From Pogostemon cablin (taxonomy: Eukaryota; Streptophyta; Magnoliopsida; Lamiales; Lamiaceae), in the NCBI GenBank assembly GCA_023678885.1, contig CM042985.1, positions 14,176,465-14,240,464 on the forward strand: DNA of 64,000 nucleotides. Reading direction: 5' to 3'. The notes below the pieces were generated by a model. It was not told the origin of the DNA and searched no databases. It was given only the letters and a program-made list of their open reading frames with translations. A program made the translations under genes and the position numbers. Positions 35,500-47,253 of this stretch are shown piece after piece. The number at the start of each line of letters is the position of its first letter. The stretch's first letter is position 1.

Positions 35500-37109
35500 C
35501 TCACTAAGGATGTCCCATGATGCCTTTTAAAGTCTCTAATGAAGAGGTGAGAGGTTCATAGAAATATGATGGTCTCATGCGACTCTTCAGATATTTGAGT
35601 AAGTTATAAAGGCAAGAGGTTATGGATAAGTTGATGAATGAATTGGAATGCTTGGAGTAGAAATTGAAGGGAAAACCTAGATTAATTTATTCTCCATAAT
35701 TTTCCTGGATGTTTTGAGCAAGTTCTACCTGAAATACGAGAGGTTGTATATGGTGTGAAACTTCTGACAAAACATGTGGGGAAGGAAAGCCATTTTCATC
35801 ATAATGTGAACATGGTTAGTATCTCATTCACTAGTCGCTGAAGCGTGATTAGTGATGACATTTACTGACACGTTGTCTGTAGATACCAGAGTCACTAAAA
35901 GCCTGCAACTAAGTGATGATGAGATTGTAATATACATGGGTAATACTACGAGAGTTGTGGCTGTTGCAGAGGGAGTTGTTTATTTATCTTATGATATGAA
36001 TAAATGTTTGGTTTTGAGAGATTGTCTTTACTTATGTTTTTCATAGAATGAATTTGATTTCAGTTTCCATGTATTTACGGATGGATACTCTATTTCATTT
36101 AGATGACATTGTCATTATAATGAAGGATGGAGCTATAATCTATTGTTGTACGTTGGTGGATAATTTGTACACTCTTAAATCATGTTTATCCCAAGGGTGC
36201 AACATATAGTAATTAATAACACATCTTCTAATCCTAATAAGAGAACGACTCTTATGGAAATGGTTAGATAGATGATGAGTTATTTGAAATCATTAAATTC
36301 ATTTTATGGGTATACCCTAGAAACAGTAATTCGTATGAATGTTTGTCTGTATGTGGGATATCCTAGAAAAATAAAGGGTGATGATTTATCTAGACCAAAA
36401 GATCGAAGGGTGATTGTTAACACAAACACTAGATTTTTGGAAAAGGACTATGTATTAATCATAAACCCATGTATAAATTGTTCTAAAGGAAGTGAGAGGG
36501 AAAATACAAAGTATTAGTACCAAGTGTACAAGATGATATACCACAAGGTAAACTGCAACGCGTGTCACGTCTGATACACAATTACGTGTAGTGCCTTATC
36601 GTAATGGGAGGGTTGTTCAACAACTTGTAAGATATATGTTTTGGGAGAGTCGTGAGACTTGGTCCCTAGTAAACATGGAATGTACCCACGGATACGATGA
36701 AACACTACAAGATAGAAATGTCGAATCTTAGTAAAGTGCAATGGTTTCTGAAATAGAATCGATGGATTCTAAATCAAGTCTGGGGGCATGTAGGACCACT
36801 AAATAGTGTAAAAGCCATTGGAAGTATTCATACAAAATAATAGAGGATCATACGGTAGGTGAAAACCTAGGAACCAAAGCTTGTTGCGAAAAGGTATATC
36901 AGAAAGAAAATGTTCAATTATGAGGAAACCTATTCGCCGATAGCTATGCCTATGTTGATTCGGACTCTTTTATCTGTTGCTACTCATATGAAATATGAGG
37001 GATAGCAAATAGATGTCAAGACAACTTTCCTGATTGGAAGTTTTGAAGAAAACATCTATATGAAGCAACCAGATTGATTCATTGCAAAGGGATAAGAGCA
37101 TTGTGATAG
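35500..37109 (+). pseudogene. Cop6 gag-pol remnant
   Basis: Gag (35520-35830) and the protease-proximal part (35852-36050) align with Cop1 and show the same missing zinc knuckle. Near 36245 the sequence jumps from the position of Cop1 4685 to that of Cop1 5210, so the integrase catalytic core is deleted. Reverse transcriptase then runs to 37109, ending just after the QPD/E-type motif. Confidence 0.82.
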
Positions 37110-38657
37110 TGACGAGTTCACGTATTTTGGGCTCTAATTTGTGTGGGAATTGAGTATGATTGAGTCTTTTATTAAGATGAATCGGTTTGTTTATGAACAA
37201 GGTGCAAATAAGAGGGTACAAGGGCTTTTTGAGCATATTTGTGTAGGAAAACATGTCTTAAAAGCTCGGAATTAGAAGATATAATTTTTGAGGCAATTTT
37301 TGAAGGCTGTTCTACCTCAAGACCTTGTTTGACTAGCATCACTTTGGTCGAACAAGGTGGCCAAGTCGAGCAGAATACGCAGATTCGTCTAGAGAGCTTG
37401 CTCGACTTGGAGATGTTGCTCGACCAGAATCATCGTGGTCGAGCAGATGAGTGAAGTCGAATGAAATGTGTAAAAACTTACAGTGAGCTTACTCGACCAT
37501 TGCTCTAGTTGAAGGTCTTGCTCGACCAGGCAAGGTTTGGTCGAATGGACTCTCGCTGCTTCTATCTTTGGAAATTCCAAATTTCTTTTAACAAATTTAA
37601 CGTGTACTTCAAGAAAAAGCCCATCCTAATCCTATAAGGAAGTTCCTTGAGTCTAAAAGAAGAGCTTTTGCAGGAGAAAGAAGACACATATCATTCATCA
37701 TCCATCCACCACCGAAACCCTACCATTATCCGAAGGAGTCGTGAAGAGAGGTTCATCTGACACATCAAGTAAGATCATACCAATCAACCATGATTGTTCC
37801 TAGATCAATCATGGGCTAGAGCCACTCCGGTAGTTCTAGGGTTATGAATGTTTTATGAGTTAATTGAATTTCCATGTGTAAACTCCGTACCACACTACTT
37901 GTGGTTTATTTTATATAAGATTGTGCCTTTTAAATTCATACTCACGGTTGTTTTGTGCATCATTAACTGTTATGTAGAGTCTGAATACATATATTGATTT
38001 TTGATTGAGTGTGTTCACTGCTGAGCAGGATTACATGTTATAATTCCAAGTGAAGGGATTCCGAAGTCTTATTAGAACTACCTTATATAGAAACTTGTTA
38101 ATTGAATCTTATTCGAGTTAATAAGTAGGATAAAGAGTATAACGTTAAAGTACCTATAAAGGGAGATCATATCGGGTTAGAGTACTAAGTGCACGGGAAA
38201 TAATTTATACTGATAGTACCTAGAAAGGGGGGTGAATTATATCTCTTGCTTTGAGGATATTCACACGTGTTATATGCATGTTTACATTTGTCTATAGGGT
38301 GCACTTGCATGGTTTATTGATGTGTCCATAAACTACAAGGCAGAGTCGGACAATAACACATGGAAAGGAAATTAATAAGTAAAACTGGATGATCCGAAGA
38401 ACTACCTAATTTCTTACTTGATCACCACCGTATTTTCTCTATTGCATGTTTATTTATTTTTTATTTAAATTATTTGCTATATAGTTTCTCAACTTTTCCA
38501 AACCAAATTTGCCAACATAGTCTTAGTTAATTAGAATATAATTAAGTTGATAATAATCTGTCCCTTGGGTTCGATAATCACTTGGTCGCCTATCGAAACT
38601 ACAATTGATATCCTTCATACTTGGGGATAATTTTGTGTGTTGAGAAAACGCTTATCA
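37110..38657 (+). repeat. GypB 5' LTR
   Basis: It begins TGACGAG and ends GCTTATCA. Its second half aligns well with the GypA LTR, while the first 500 bp align mainly by layout. Palindromic arms TGCTCGACC/GGTCGAGCA occur between about 37344 and 37560, at the place where GypA has GGTTCGACC. The weak TATA candidate TATAAGG is at 37633-37639. Confidence 0.88.
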
Positions 38658-38663
38658 AGTTCT

Positions 38664-38681
38664 TGGTGCCATCGCTGGGGA
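38664..38681 (+). other. Primer binding site, GypB
   Basis: TGGTGCCATCGCTGGGGA lies six bases after the LTR and resembles the Athila/Tat primer site TGGCGCCGTTGCCGGGGA, attributed to Asp-tRNA. Confidence 0.8.
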
Positions 38682-38768
38682 CGGCACAGATTATCAATTT
38701 ATTATTTCTAGTCTAATTGAGATTATATTATTCTTGTCCTTTATTTCTAACACTTTATTTTCTTAGGT

Positions 38769-40616
38769 GTTGCTCACTAGATCGAAGACAGGTGAATTAA
38801 AGCCTTATAATCCGTAGATTGGAGCATCATCGAGAAAGAAAAAGAAGAAGAAGAATAAGAACAAGAATGTAGACCCAACTGAGGCTCTTGATTTAGGAGT
38901 TGAAGTTGATGTACTGAATTCACAAACAATTGAAGCTGCAACCGAAGTTAATTTGGAAGTAGAGGCAGTCAACATAGCAGTGAATCCAGATACACTTGCC
39001 ATCTGTGAAGTCTTTAGGAACAGCGGAGGAGGCAATGCATGGTTGTTAGGAGCAAAAGGGACTGGAGCTGATTTCGATCTACACCCTGCTCTTATCACCA
39101 TAATTGAAAGGAGTCCCTTCTCTGGGGGAAACCTTTGAAGATCCTTAACAACATCTAAATAAGTTTATTGGATATGCAAGTACACAAAAAGATGCAGGAG
39201 CTCATGAGGATGCGAGGAAGATAATTTTGTTTAAGTTCTCGCTGAATGAAAAGGCAAGAGATTGGTACGATAACCTCGATGCTGCTAAATGTGATATATG
39301 GGAGAAGTTGAAAGTGAAATTCTTGGAGCGTTACATGCCACCTTTAAAGGTGTTCAAGATGAAGCAAGAAATCAATCAATTTGTTATCCATGATAACGAG
39401 AAGTTTCATGAAGCTTGGGACAGATTCAAGGACATGTTTCGTAAGTGTCCACAACATAGGCTATCCAAAGTTTAATATATCAGTATATTCTACAATGGGT
39501 TGGATTGCAATTCTTGTGTGTTACTTGATGCTTCTTCCAAAGGAGCATTGCTTACGAAGTCACCCATTGAAGCGGAGAAGCTTTTTGAGGATATTTCGAT
39601 AAATTCAAGAGATTGGCTGACTGATAGAGTTAGAGGCACTTATGTCCTTGGTAAAGTAGCACGGGTTGAGCATACTATAGTGAAGTCGGAAAGAGATGAT
39701 GAAATCATCTCTAGCTTGGCTAATATTAGCAAGTTACTAGAGTCTCAGCTGAAACAGATCACGAATTTATCTCAAAGAGTACCAATGATGCAGTAAGATG
39801 GTGGCTATGAAGGAACTAGCCAAGAGGAGATCGAGGAGGCAAACTATACTATGGGGTCAAAGTATTCAAGGAACTAGGTACCCAAATCAGGGAAACCAGA
39901 ATATTATCAGGGGAATTACAACAATCGTGGTCCCCTAGGTAATTACCAACAACCAAGGAGGCCATAATTTTCGTGGAGTAATCCATATAATGAGTGCAAC
40001 CTCCTATTGGTGTTGATCCAGGAGCTAAGGTTGAAGAAAGAAAGCAGGGTTTCGAAGATACGATGAACATGTACATGGCGAGGAACGATGAAAGAGTGGA
40101 TCGTCTTGAGGCCAAGTTAGAGAAAAAGATTGATGCTAATCATGAGGATTTGTCTAAACAAGTGAAAGACCTTACATTGTTGATGGGGAAGATGGCCGAA
40201 AATGTGAACAAATTGACTCAAACTATTGAGAAGGGGAAGTTCCTATCTCAGCCATCACATTGACGTCGAGAATGCAATATGAAGGTCCAATGACGCTAGC
40301 GAGTGAAAATGACGAAAGCAGGGGAATTGCTCGACCAAACTACAGTTGTTCGACCAGACCAGCTGGCCGATCAGAAGTCGAGCAGACTCTGGAAAAATAA
40401 AATTATGGTACTTTTGTTTTTAGACTCGCCGTTAAACCAACACCATTCTGTTTGTACAGACTATCTTGGTCGAACAACACCTAGAGAATGGGATGCCTCG
40501 ATCTGTAAAGTTGTTCGACCAAGATAGTGTCGTTCGCGCAAACTAGCTTACTCGAACGGTGGTCGAGCAACACTTGAAGGAACAGAGCTCGCGATCGGAT
40601 AAGTTTCTCGACCTAT
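38769..40616 (+). pseudogene. GypB gag
   Basis: It is parallel to GypA gag: FDLHPALI (frame 38953-39138), then after a frameshift KARDWYDNLDAA and LERYMPPLKVFKMKQ (39227-39475), VRGTYVLGKVA (39500-39796) and IGVDPGAKVEE with a coiled stretch (39994-40263). The Met codon used by GypA is TTG here, and an early TAG follows. The end carries degenerate CTCGACC arms before the GypA insertion. Confidence 0.87.
40612..40616. repeat. GypA target-site duplication, left copy (CCTAT)
   Basis: CCTAT recurs at 54427-54431 directly after the 3' LTR. The left copy is preceded by a TCTCGA arm of the GypB palindromic module. Confidence 0.95.
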
Positions 40617-40833
40617 TGATGAGTGTGTAAATTCACAAGTTTGGCGCTATGTTTTGTGCTAGTTTTGGAGAGTTTTGATGTGGAAATAGGTGGAAAACCT
40701 ATACATATTGTGAAATAGCATGAATCAGGTGTTAGTGGAGCTATTTGAGTGTTTTCTTAGCAAAAACGGAGTGAAAGAGCCAAGAATCGAAGAGACGGAG
40801 TCGAAGCCACGCGAACCGCCCAAGAAGTAGGTG

Positions 40834-41200
40834 GGTTCGACCTGGCTGGAGGAGGGTTCGACCTCTCCAGCAGGTCGAACCAACGTTGCTGGACAATACA
40901 GAGATGGGTTCGACCACGACTCAGTTGGTTCGACCTGGCCATCAGGTCGAACCATGGTCGAACCAGTTTGCAAGAAGGAGGATTCGACCACGACGTTGGG
41001 GTTCGACTTGCCCGTTGGTCGAATCGGGAGCAAGAGTTGTCCAGTGCTGAGGTTCGACCTGGGGTTCGACCAAGACCTAAGTGGTTCGACCTGTCCAGAA
41101 GGTCGAACCTGTGCAGAATTCTTCCAGTAGCGGGGTTCGACCTAGGGTTCGACCTGTGGCTCGGGGTTCGACCTGCTTGACGTGGTCGAACCTGTGTTCG
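40834..41200 (+). repeat. GGTTCGACC palindromic modules in GypA 5' LTR
   Basis: The best module has arms at 40917-40925, 40937-40945, 40955-40963 and 40966-40974, with spacers of 11, 9 and 2 bp. The first two arms are GGTTCGACC and the last two are its reverse complement. A partial module lies at 40834-40881 (spacers 12 and 9), and several degenerate ones follow to 41200. The same set occurs in the 3' LTR from about 52980. Confidence 0.93.
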
Positions 41201-41287
41201 AGAACTTACCTTATCCGGATTTTCGAGGCCGAAACGCGTGAGATCACTTAGAAAGCCCATTCCAAGCCCTAGAGACGCGATTACAAG

Positions 41288-41296
41288 TATAAAAGG
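41288..41296 (+). promoter_or_regulatory. TATA box in GypA 5' LTR
   Basis: TATAAAAGG follows the module region and is conserved at 53434-53442 in the 3' LTR. It is the best promoter candidate in the LTR. Confidence 0.75.
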
Positions 41297-42287
41297 AGGC
41301 TCATACAGAGTATAGAGAGCTTTTGATCGTCAATCGTAGGAGAGACAAGAGTAGAGGTGGTGATCCATTCGGAGAGCTGTGACAGAGGTTCGCTGAAGGT
41401 TCAAGTAAGAATGATTCATCTAACCATGATTGTTCCTAGATCAATCATGGGCTAGAACCACCTTGGTAGTTCTAGGGTTATGAAAGTTTCATGATGTAAT
41501 TCGTGTTTCGTGTGTAAAACTCCGTACAACACTACCTGTGGTTTGTTTTATATGAGATTGCATATTTAATCCATACTCATAGTCGTTTTGTGCATCAATG
41601 ATCGTTGTGTAGAGTCTGAATACATGACATGGTTATTGATTGAGTGCGTTCACTACTGAGCAGGGTTTATCGTTATAATTCTAAGTGAAGGGATTCCAAA
41701 GTATTATTAGAACTGTCTTATATGAATATTCATGAATTGAATTGAATTCGGGTTGATGAATAGGATGAAGAGTATAACTTTATAGTACCTAAAAAGGGAG
41801 ATCAAATCGGGTTAGATTCTAGACGTAGAAGATAATTGATTATGATAGTACCTAGAAAGGGGGGTGAAGCATATCTCTTGCTCCGATGTTATTCACACGT
41901 GTCAAGCGCATATTTACTTGTGTCTATAGAGTAAACTTGCATGGTCTAGTGATGCGTCCACAAACCACAGGGCAGAGTCGGACACCATCATACGAAAATA
42001 CGAATTGCTAGTGAAACTGGATGACCCAATGAACTACCTATCATTCTTATTGATCACAACTCACTTCTCTCTACTTTTGCTAATTCTTTTGTTAATTCGA
42101 TTAGAAGTTACTATCCATTAAAACTTTACAATTACCAACATAGTCTAAAATATACTAGAAGATCACAAAATTGATATTTATCCATCCCGTGGGTTCGATA
42201 TTGTAACTTGCTCATCTTCGCGACTACAATTGATATCCTTATACTTGAGGATTAATTTGTTTGTTGAGAAAACCCCTATCAAGTTCT

Positions 42288-42305
42288 TGGTGCCGCTGCT
42301 GGGGA
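42288..42305 (+). other. Primer binding site, GypA
   Basis: TGGTGCCGCTGCTGGGGA lies six bases after the LTR. It is an Athila/Tat-type site similar to that of GypB. Confidence 0.85.
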
Positions 42306-42394
42306 CGGCGTAAACTATCTTTTTTGTATTATTTCTAGTTTATTAGGACTATTTACCTTGTTTTGTTGTTTTCTTCCTTATTCGTTTTAGGTGT

Positions 42395-45300
42395 ATGCTC
42401 ACAAGATCAAAGAAAGGTAATCTTGAACAGTATAATCCTGAGATTGGAGCATCATCAAGAAAGAAGAAGTAGAAGAAGAGCAAAGCAAAGGTAATAGACT
42501 CAACTGAAGCTCTGAATTTTGGAGTTGAGGTTGACGAGCAGATTTCGCAAGCGATTGAGACTACAACTGAAGTTAATTTGGAAGTAGTAACAGTCAACAT
42601 GGCAGCGAATCCGGATAATCTAGCCATCCGTGAGGTTTTCAGAAATAATGGGGCTGGAAATTATGAGCTTTTAGGAGCAAGGGGAACTAACACAGCGTTT
42701 GATCTTCATCCCGCTCTTATTAGCATGATAGAAAGGAACTCCTTTTCAGTAGGGTCTTTCGAGGATCCACAGCAGCATCTGAACAAGTTCTTGGGCTATG
42801 CAAGTACTCAAAAAGACGTAGGAGAACATGAAGATGCTAGGAAGATCCTTTTGTTCAAATTCTCGCTTACTAAAAAGGCGAGAGATTGGTACGATACTAT
42901 TAATGCAGCTGAGTGCACCACGTGGGAGCAATTGAAGTTAAGATTCTTGGAGAGGTATATGCCACCTTCGAAGGTGTTTAAGATGAAGCAAGATATTAAC
43001 CAATTTGCTATCAGTGGAGGTGAGAAATTTCATGAAGCGTGGGATAGATTCAAGGACATGCTCAGGAAGTGTCCTCAACATGGGTTATCTAAAGCCCAAT
43101 ATATCAGTATATTTTATAACGGATTGGACTGTGAATCAAGAGTGCTACTTGATGCTTCTTCTAATGGAGCATTGCTTACAAAGTCATCCGTTGAGGCCGA
43201 GAGATTGTTTGAAGACATATCAATGAATTCGAGGGATTGGCCCACTGATAGAGTTAGAGGTACGTATGTTCTTGGAAAGGTAGCTCAGGTTGAACAAGCA
43301 ATGGTGAAGACTAAGAGAGAGGATGAGATCGTTTCGAGCTTGTCCAATATCAACAAGCTACTTGAGTCTCAACAGAAGCAGATCAGCGAGATATCCCAAC
43401 GAGTGCCAATCTTGCAGCAAGAGATGATGAATAATGGAACCATCCAAGACGAATTGGAGGAAGCAAATTATGCCATGGGTCAAAGTATCCAAGGAACGAG
43501 GTACCCAAATCAAGGAAACCGGAACTACCAAGGGAACTATCGAGGGAACTTTAATAATCGTGGTCCATCTGGTAGTTATCAACAGCAACCAAGGAGGCCT
43601 GAATTTTCATGGAGCAATACGAACAATGCAGTGCAACTTCCGATGGGTGTTGATCCGGGAGAAAAGGTGGAAGAAGGAAAGCCTGGGTTCGAGGATACTG
43701 TGAACCGGTACATGGTAAAGAATGATGAAAGAGTGAATCGCCTTGAGGCAAAGCTTGAGAAAAAGATTCATGATAACCACAGAGATTTGTCCACTCAAGT
43801 AAAAGATCTCACATTGTTGATGGGTACAATTGCAAAGAATGTGAACACATTAACTCAAACTATAGGAAAAGGTAAGTTTCCGTCTCAGAGTATAGAGAAT
43901 CCAAAGTCGTGTAATGCCATCACACTGAGGTCAGGAACGCAGTACGAGGGACCGATGAGGCCGGAATCGAAGTTGGAATTTTCTAAGCCGTGGTTCGACC
44001 AACACGAAGAGGGTTCGACCAACTCTTCAGGTCGAACCCAGGTCGAACCTCATCGGCCAGAGCACTCTGTTTCGACGCAGGAACGGTTCGACCACGATCA
44101 TGAAGGTTCGACCAACTCTTCAGGTCGAACCCAGGTCGAACCGAAGGATGGAAATTATACAGTGAAGCGGTTCGACCTAAGGGGCAGTGGTTCGACCTCC
44201 AATGTTGGTCGAACCCAAGTCGAACCTCCGGAGCAGAATGAGATCAGTCTTCCAGGAGAGAGGTTCGACCAATACAGTCCTGGTTCGACCTTTCAGCCTG
44301 GTCGAACCCCAGTCGAACCTCGCCAAGATATTTTATTTGATGCACCTGTTGTTCCTTTTGATGTTGATGCGACTCCAGTGGTACGGAATGAGCAAAGTAC
44401 AGACATAATAGCTGAGAAAAAATGGGAAAGAGCTAAGCGATTAAGAGCCGAAAAGGAGAAAGCGGAAAAGGTTGATCGTGATGAATGGGGGATTCCCAAA
44501 ACAAAGATACCTTTACCGTTTCCCTACAAGCTAGTGAAGAAGGGGTTGGAAGAGAAGTTCAAGAAGTTTTCAGAGATAATGAACAAGATAAGCTTGAACA
44601 TCCCTTTTTCAGAGGCAATCATGGAGATGCCATATTATGCTCGGTTCCTTAAAGACATATTGATGAAGAAGCGAAGCTTAACCGGAGTTGAAATGGTAAA
44701 CTTATCTGAGAATTGTAGCTCAATTATTCAAAGGAAGTTGCCACCAAAGATGAAAGATCCGGGGAGCTTTACTATTCTTTGTGAGATCGGAAAGGGGCCA
44801 GCACGTCGAGCTTTATGCGATCTTGGGGAAAGCATCAATTTGATGCCGTTGTCCATCTTTCAGAAGCTTGGTTTGGGGGAGATGACCCCGACAACTGTTG
44901 CTCTCCAATTGGCAGATAGATCAATGACGTTTCCGAAAGGAATAGTTGAAGATGTTCTAGTAAAGGTGGAGAAGTTAGTTTTTCCTGTGGATTTCCTTGT
45001 ATTAGAAATGGATGATGACAAGGATAATGTTCCTTTAATCTTGGGGAGGCCATTCCTTGCTACAGCTGGAGCTATGATAGATGTTCGGAAAGGAGAACTG
45101 AAGTTGAGAATGGACAAAGAAGAAGTACTTTTCAACTTGGACAAAGCAACGAAAATGCCAATGGAGTCCCAATGTTATAATATTGATGTGGTGGAGGAGA
45201 TTGTGAAGGAGGATATGTCTTTGATCTTGTCAAAGGATCCTCTTGAGACATGTTTGATGGAATCTCTTACTTATCCCACTACGGAGCTTGACGGACTTTC

Positions 45301-45856
45301 TAACGAGGTATGTATTGAATTTCTTGAAAACTTACTTGCTTTGGGTGATGACAGGTTTGCATTGGAGAGAAATAAAGTGGAAGAAGTCAAATGGACCAGG
45401 AAGTACTTGCCTTTGGATAATGAAAACACTCCAGTGGAGAAAAGAAAAGAGGAGTTGAAACCATTGCCGAATCACTTGAAGTATGCTTTTCTTGGTGATG
45501 ATGCACAATATCCGGTAATTGTATCTTCTTCCCTTAATGATGATCAACTTGAGGAGTTATTAGATGTTTTGAGGAAGTACCAGTCTGCAATAGGGTGGTC
45601 ACTTGATGATTTGAAAGGTATTAGTCCTTCGTATTGTATGCATCGGATTAGGTTGTTGGATGAAGCCAAAGCTAGTATTCAGAATCAGCGTAGGGTGAAT
45701 CCCGCAATTCAAGAGGTGATAAGGAAGCAAATTCTTACGTGGTTGGATGCTGGAATTATATATCCTATTAGTGATAGTCCCCATGTGAGTCCATTGCATG
45801 TAGTTGCTAAGAATGGGGGTATGACTGTAGTGAAGCTGAGGATGGAGAGGCGATAG
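42395..45856 (+). pseudogene. GypA gag-protease and start of reverse transcriptase
   Basis: The likely start is ATG at 42395. An in-frame TAG at 42470-42472 separates 25 codons from a continuous frame whose first Met is at 42578 (1,092 codons). From that Met: gag core to residue about 300 (FDLHPALI, KARDWYD, LERYMPPSKVFKMKQ), a Gly/Asn/Arg-rich stretch near 310-345 with no CCHC knuckle, a repeat region at 471-581, a conserved pre-protease block, then protease near residue 745 with CDLGESINLMP (GypB has CDLGAS). RT begins near residue 1,010 (HRIRLLDEAK, SPHVSPL) and is cut by a one-base frameshift near 45836. Confidence 0.92.
43992..44319 (+). repeat. Four palindromic modules inside GypA gag
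   Basis: Module first arms are at 43992, 44085, 44169 and 44262. All four have spacers of exactly 11, 9 and 2 bp between the four 9-bp arms. In the gag frame they encode four copies of a GST-xxx-GRTxVEP peptide preceded by FD. Intervals between modules (93, 84 and 93 bp) are multiples of three. Confidence 0.95.
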
Positions 45857-47253
45857 CCACGAGAATTCCTACGGGATGGCGTACATGTGTGGATTACAGG
45901 AAATTGAATGAGAAAACGTGTAAGGACCACTTCCCTCTTCCATTTATGGATCAAATGTTGGATCGTCTTGCAGGGTATGAGTTCTATTATTTCTTGGATG
46001 GATACTCGGGGTATAATCAAATCATGATTGCACCCGAGGATCAAGAAAAGACCACTTTTACTTGCCCCTACGGGACTTTTGCTTTTAGGAAAATGCCGTT
46101 TGGATTGTGTAATGCGCCTGCTACTTTTCAGAGATGCATGATGGCGATTTTTGATGGTTTGATAGAGAAGATCATGGAAGTATTCATGGACGATTTTTCA
46201 GTCTTTGGTTCTTCTTTTGATATGTGTTTGTCTAACCTTGCTGTTGTTTTGAAAAGGTGTCAAGAAACTAATCTTGTCTTGAATTGGGAGAAGTGCCATT
46301 TCATGGTGAAGGATGGGATTGTTCTTGGGCATCATGTTTCCGCTAAGGGATTACAGGTAGACCGTGCTAAAGTGGTGGCAATTGAGAAGCTTGCACCACT
46401 GACAAATGAAAGAGGAGTGCGATCCTTCCTTGGACACGCCGGTTTTTACAGGAGATTCATTAAAGACTTCTCAAAATACTCTAAGCCCTTATCTCATTTA
46501 CTTGAAAAGGATACTACTTTTGTGTTTAATGATGAGTGTTTAACAGCTTTTCAAGTTTTGAAGGAGACGCTTATTACTGCCCCTATCTTGATCACACCAG
46601 ACTGGACGCAACCGTTTGTACTTATGTGTGATGCAAGTGATGTAGCATTGGGTGTGGTGCTTGGGCAGCTAAGGGAGAAGAAGTTCTGCGCCATTTACTA
46701 CGCGAGTAAGACTTTCGATGCGGCACAGAAGAATTACACGGTAACTGAAAAGGAGTTTTTGGCTGTTGTGTATGCATTCGATAAGTTTCGTCAGTATTTG
46801 GTTGGCATGAAGACGATTGTGTATACGGATCACTCAGCGATTCGTTACTTGATGGAGAAGAAGGAGACAAAGCCTAGGATCATAAGATGGATTCTACTAC
46901 TGCAGGAGTTTGACTTGGAGATTCGGGATAAGAAAGGAACAGAAAATGTGTTGGCCGATCACTTGTCAAGGTTGGAGACTAGGGAGCATTGTGATAATTC
47001 TTTCGAGTATATTGAAGAGATGTTCCCCGATGAGAAGATCATGGTTGTGGCTGTTGAAGGGGCCGAGCGAGCATGTGTGGTTGCAGCGCAAGGTATGGAT
47101 CCATGGTACGCGGATTATGTTAATTACATTGTCATTGGTGAAATTCCAAGGGATCTCAACCGATATCAACTTGCGAAATTTCGTAGGGATGTTGAGACAT
47201 TTATATGGTATGATCCATTTGTTTATAAGATTTGTACAGATTCTATTGTCTGA
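45837..47253 (+). pseudogene. GypA reverse transcriptase and RNase H
   Basis: This is the continuation of pol in the -1 frame. RT motifs include MDYRKLN, FLDGYSGYNQI, MPFGLCNAPATFQR and the catalytic box FMDD. RNase H has all acidic positions in context: CDASD, EKEF, YTDHS and LADHLSRLE. The frame ends at TGA 47251-47253, where related elements usually have Arg. CGA to TGA is a CpG transition. The next codons continue the same frame into integrase. Confidence 0.92.

Larger units (their letters stand above)
31696..37109 (+). mobile_element. Cop6: 5' portion of a Ty1/copia element, same subfamily as Cop1
   Basis: It comprises a 5' LTR, a primer site, a variable leader, a conserved leader and gag-pol up to the early reverse transcriptase, where GypB begins at 37110. 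Its 3' end is not in the window. Relative to Cop1 it lacks most of integrase, with a deletion junction near 36245. Confidence 0.88.
40617..42281 (+). repeat. GypA 5' LTR
   Basis: It runs from TGATGAGTG to CCCCTATCA and pairs with 52763-54426. It contains the palindromic modules (40834-41200) and a TATA box (41288-41296). Confidence 0.96.

Noticed and set aside
40834..41180. GGTTCGACC as a Pol III B box
   Set aside because: The first seven bases match the B-box core GGTTCGA, but the conserved C residues further on are missing and there is no A box at proper distance.
40757..41260. 167-codon minus-strand frame in the GypA LTR
   Set aside because: It is the shadow of the palindromic modules, which read open in several frames. 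It is non-coding LTR.
45830..45840. Programmed -1 frameshift between GypA protease and RT
   Set aside because: No slippery heptamer is visible, and Athila pol is usually one frame. A single-base deletion is simpler.
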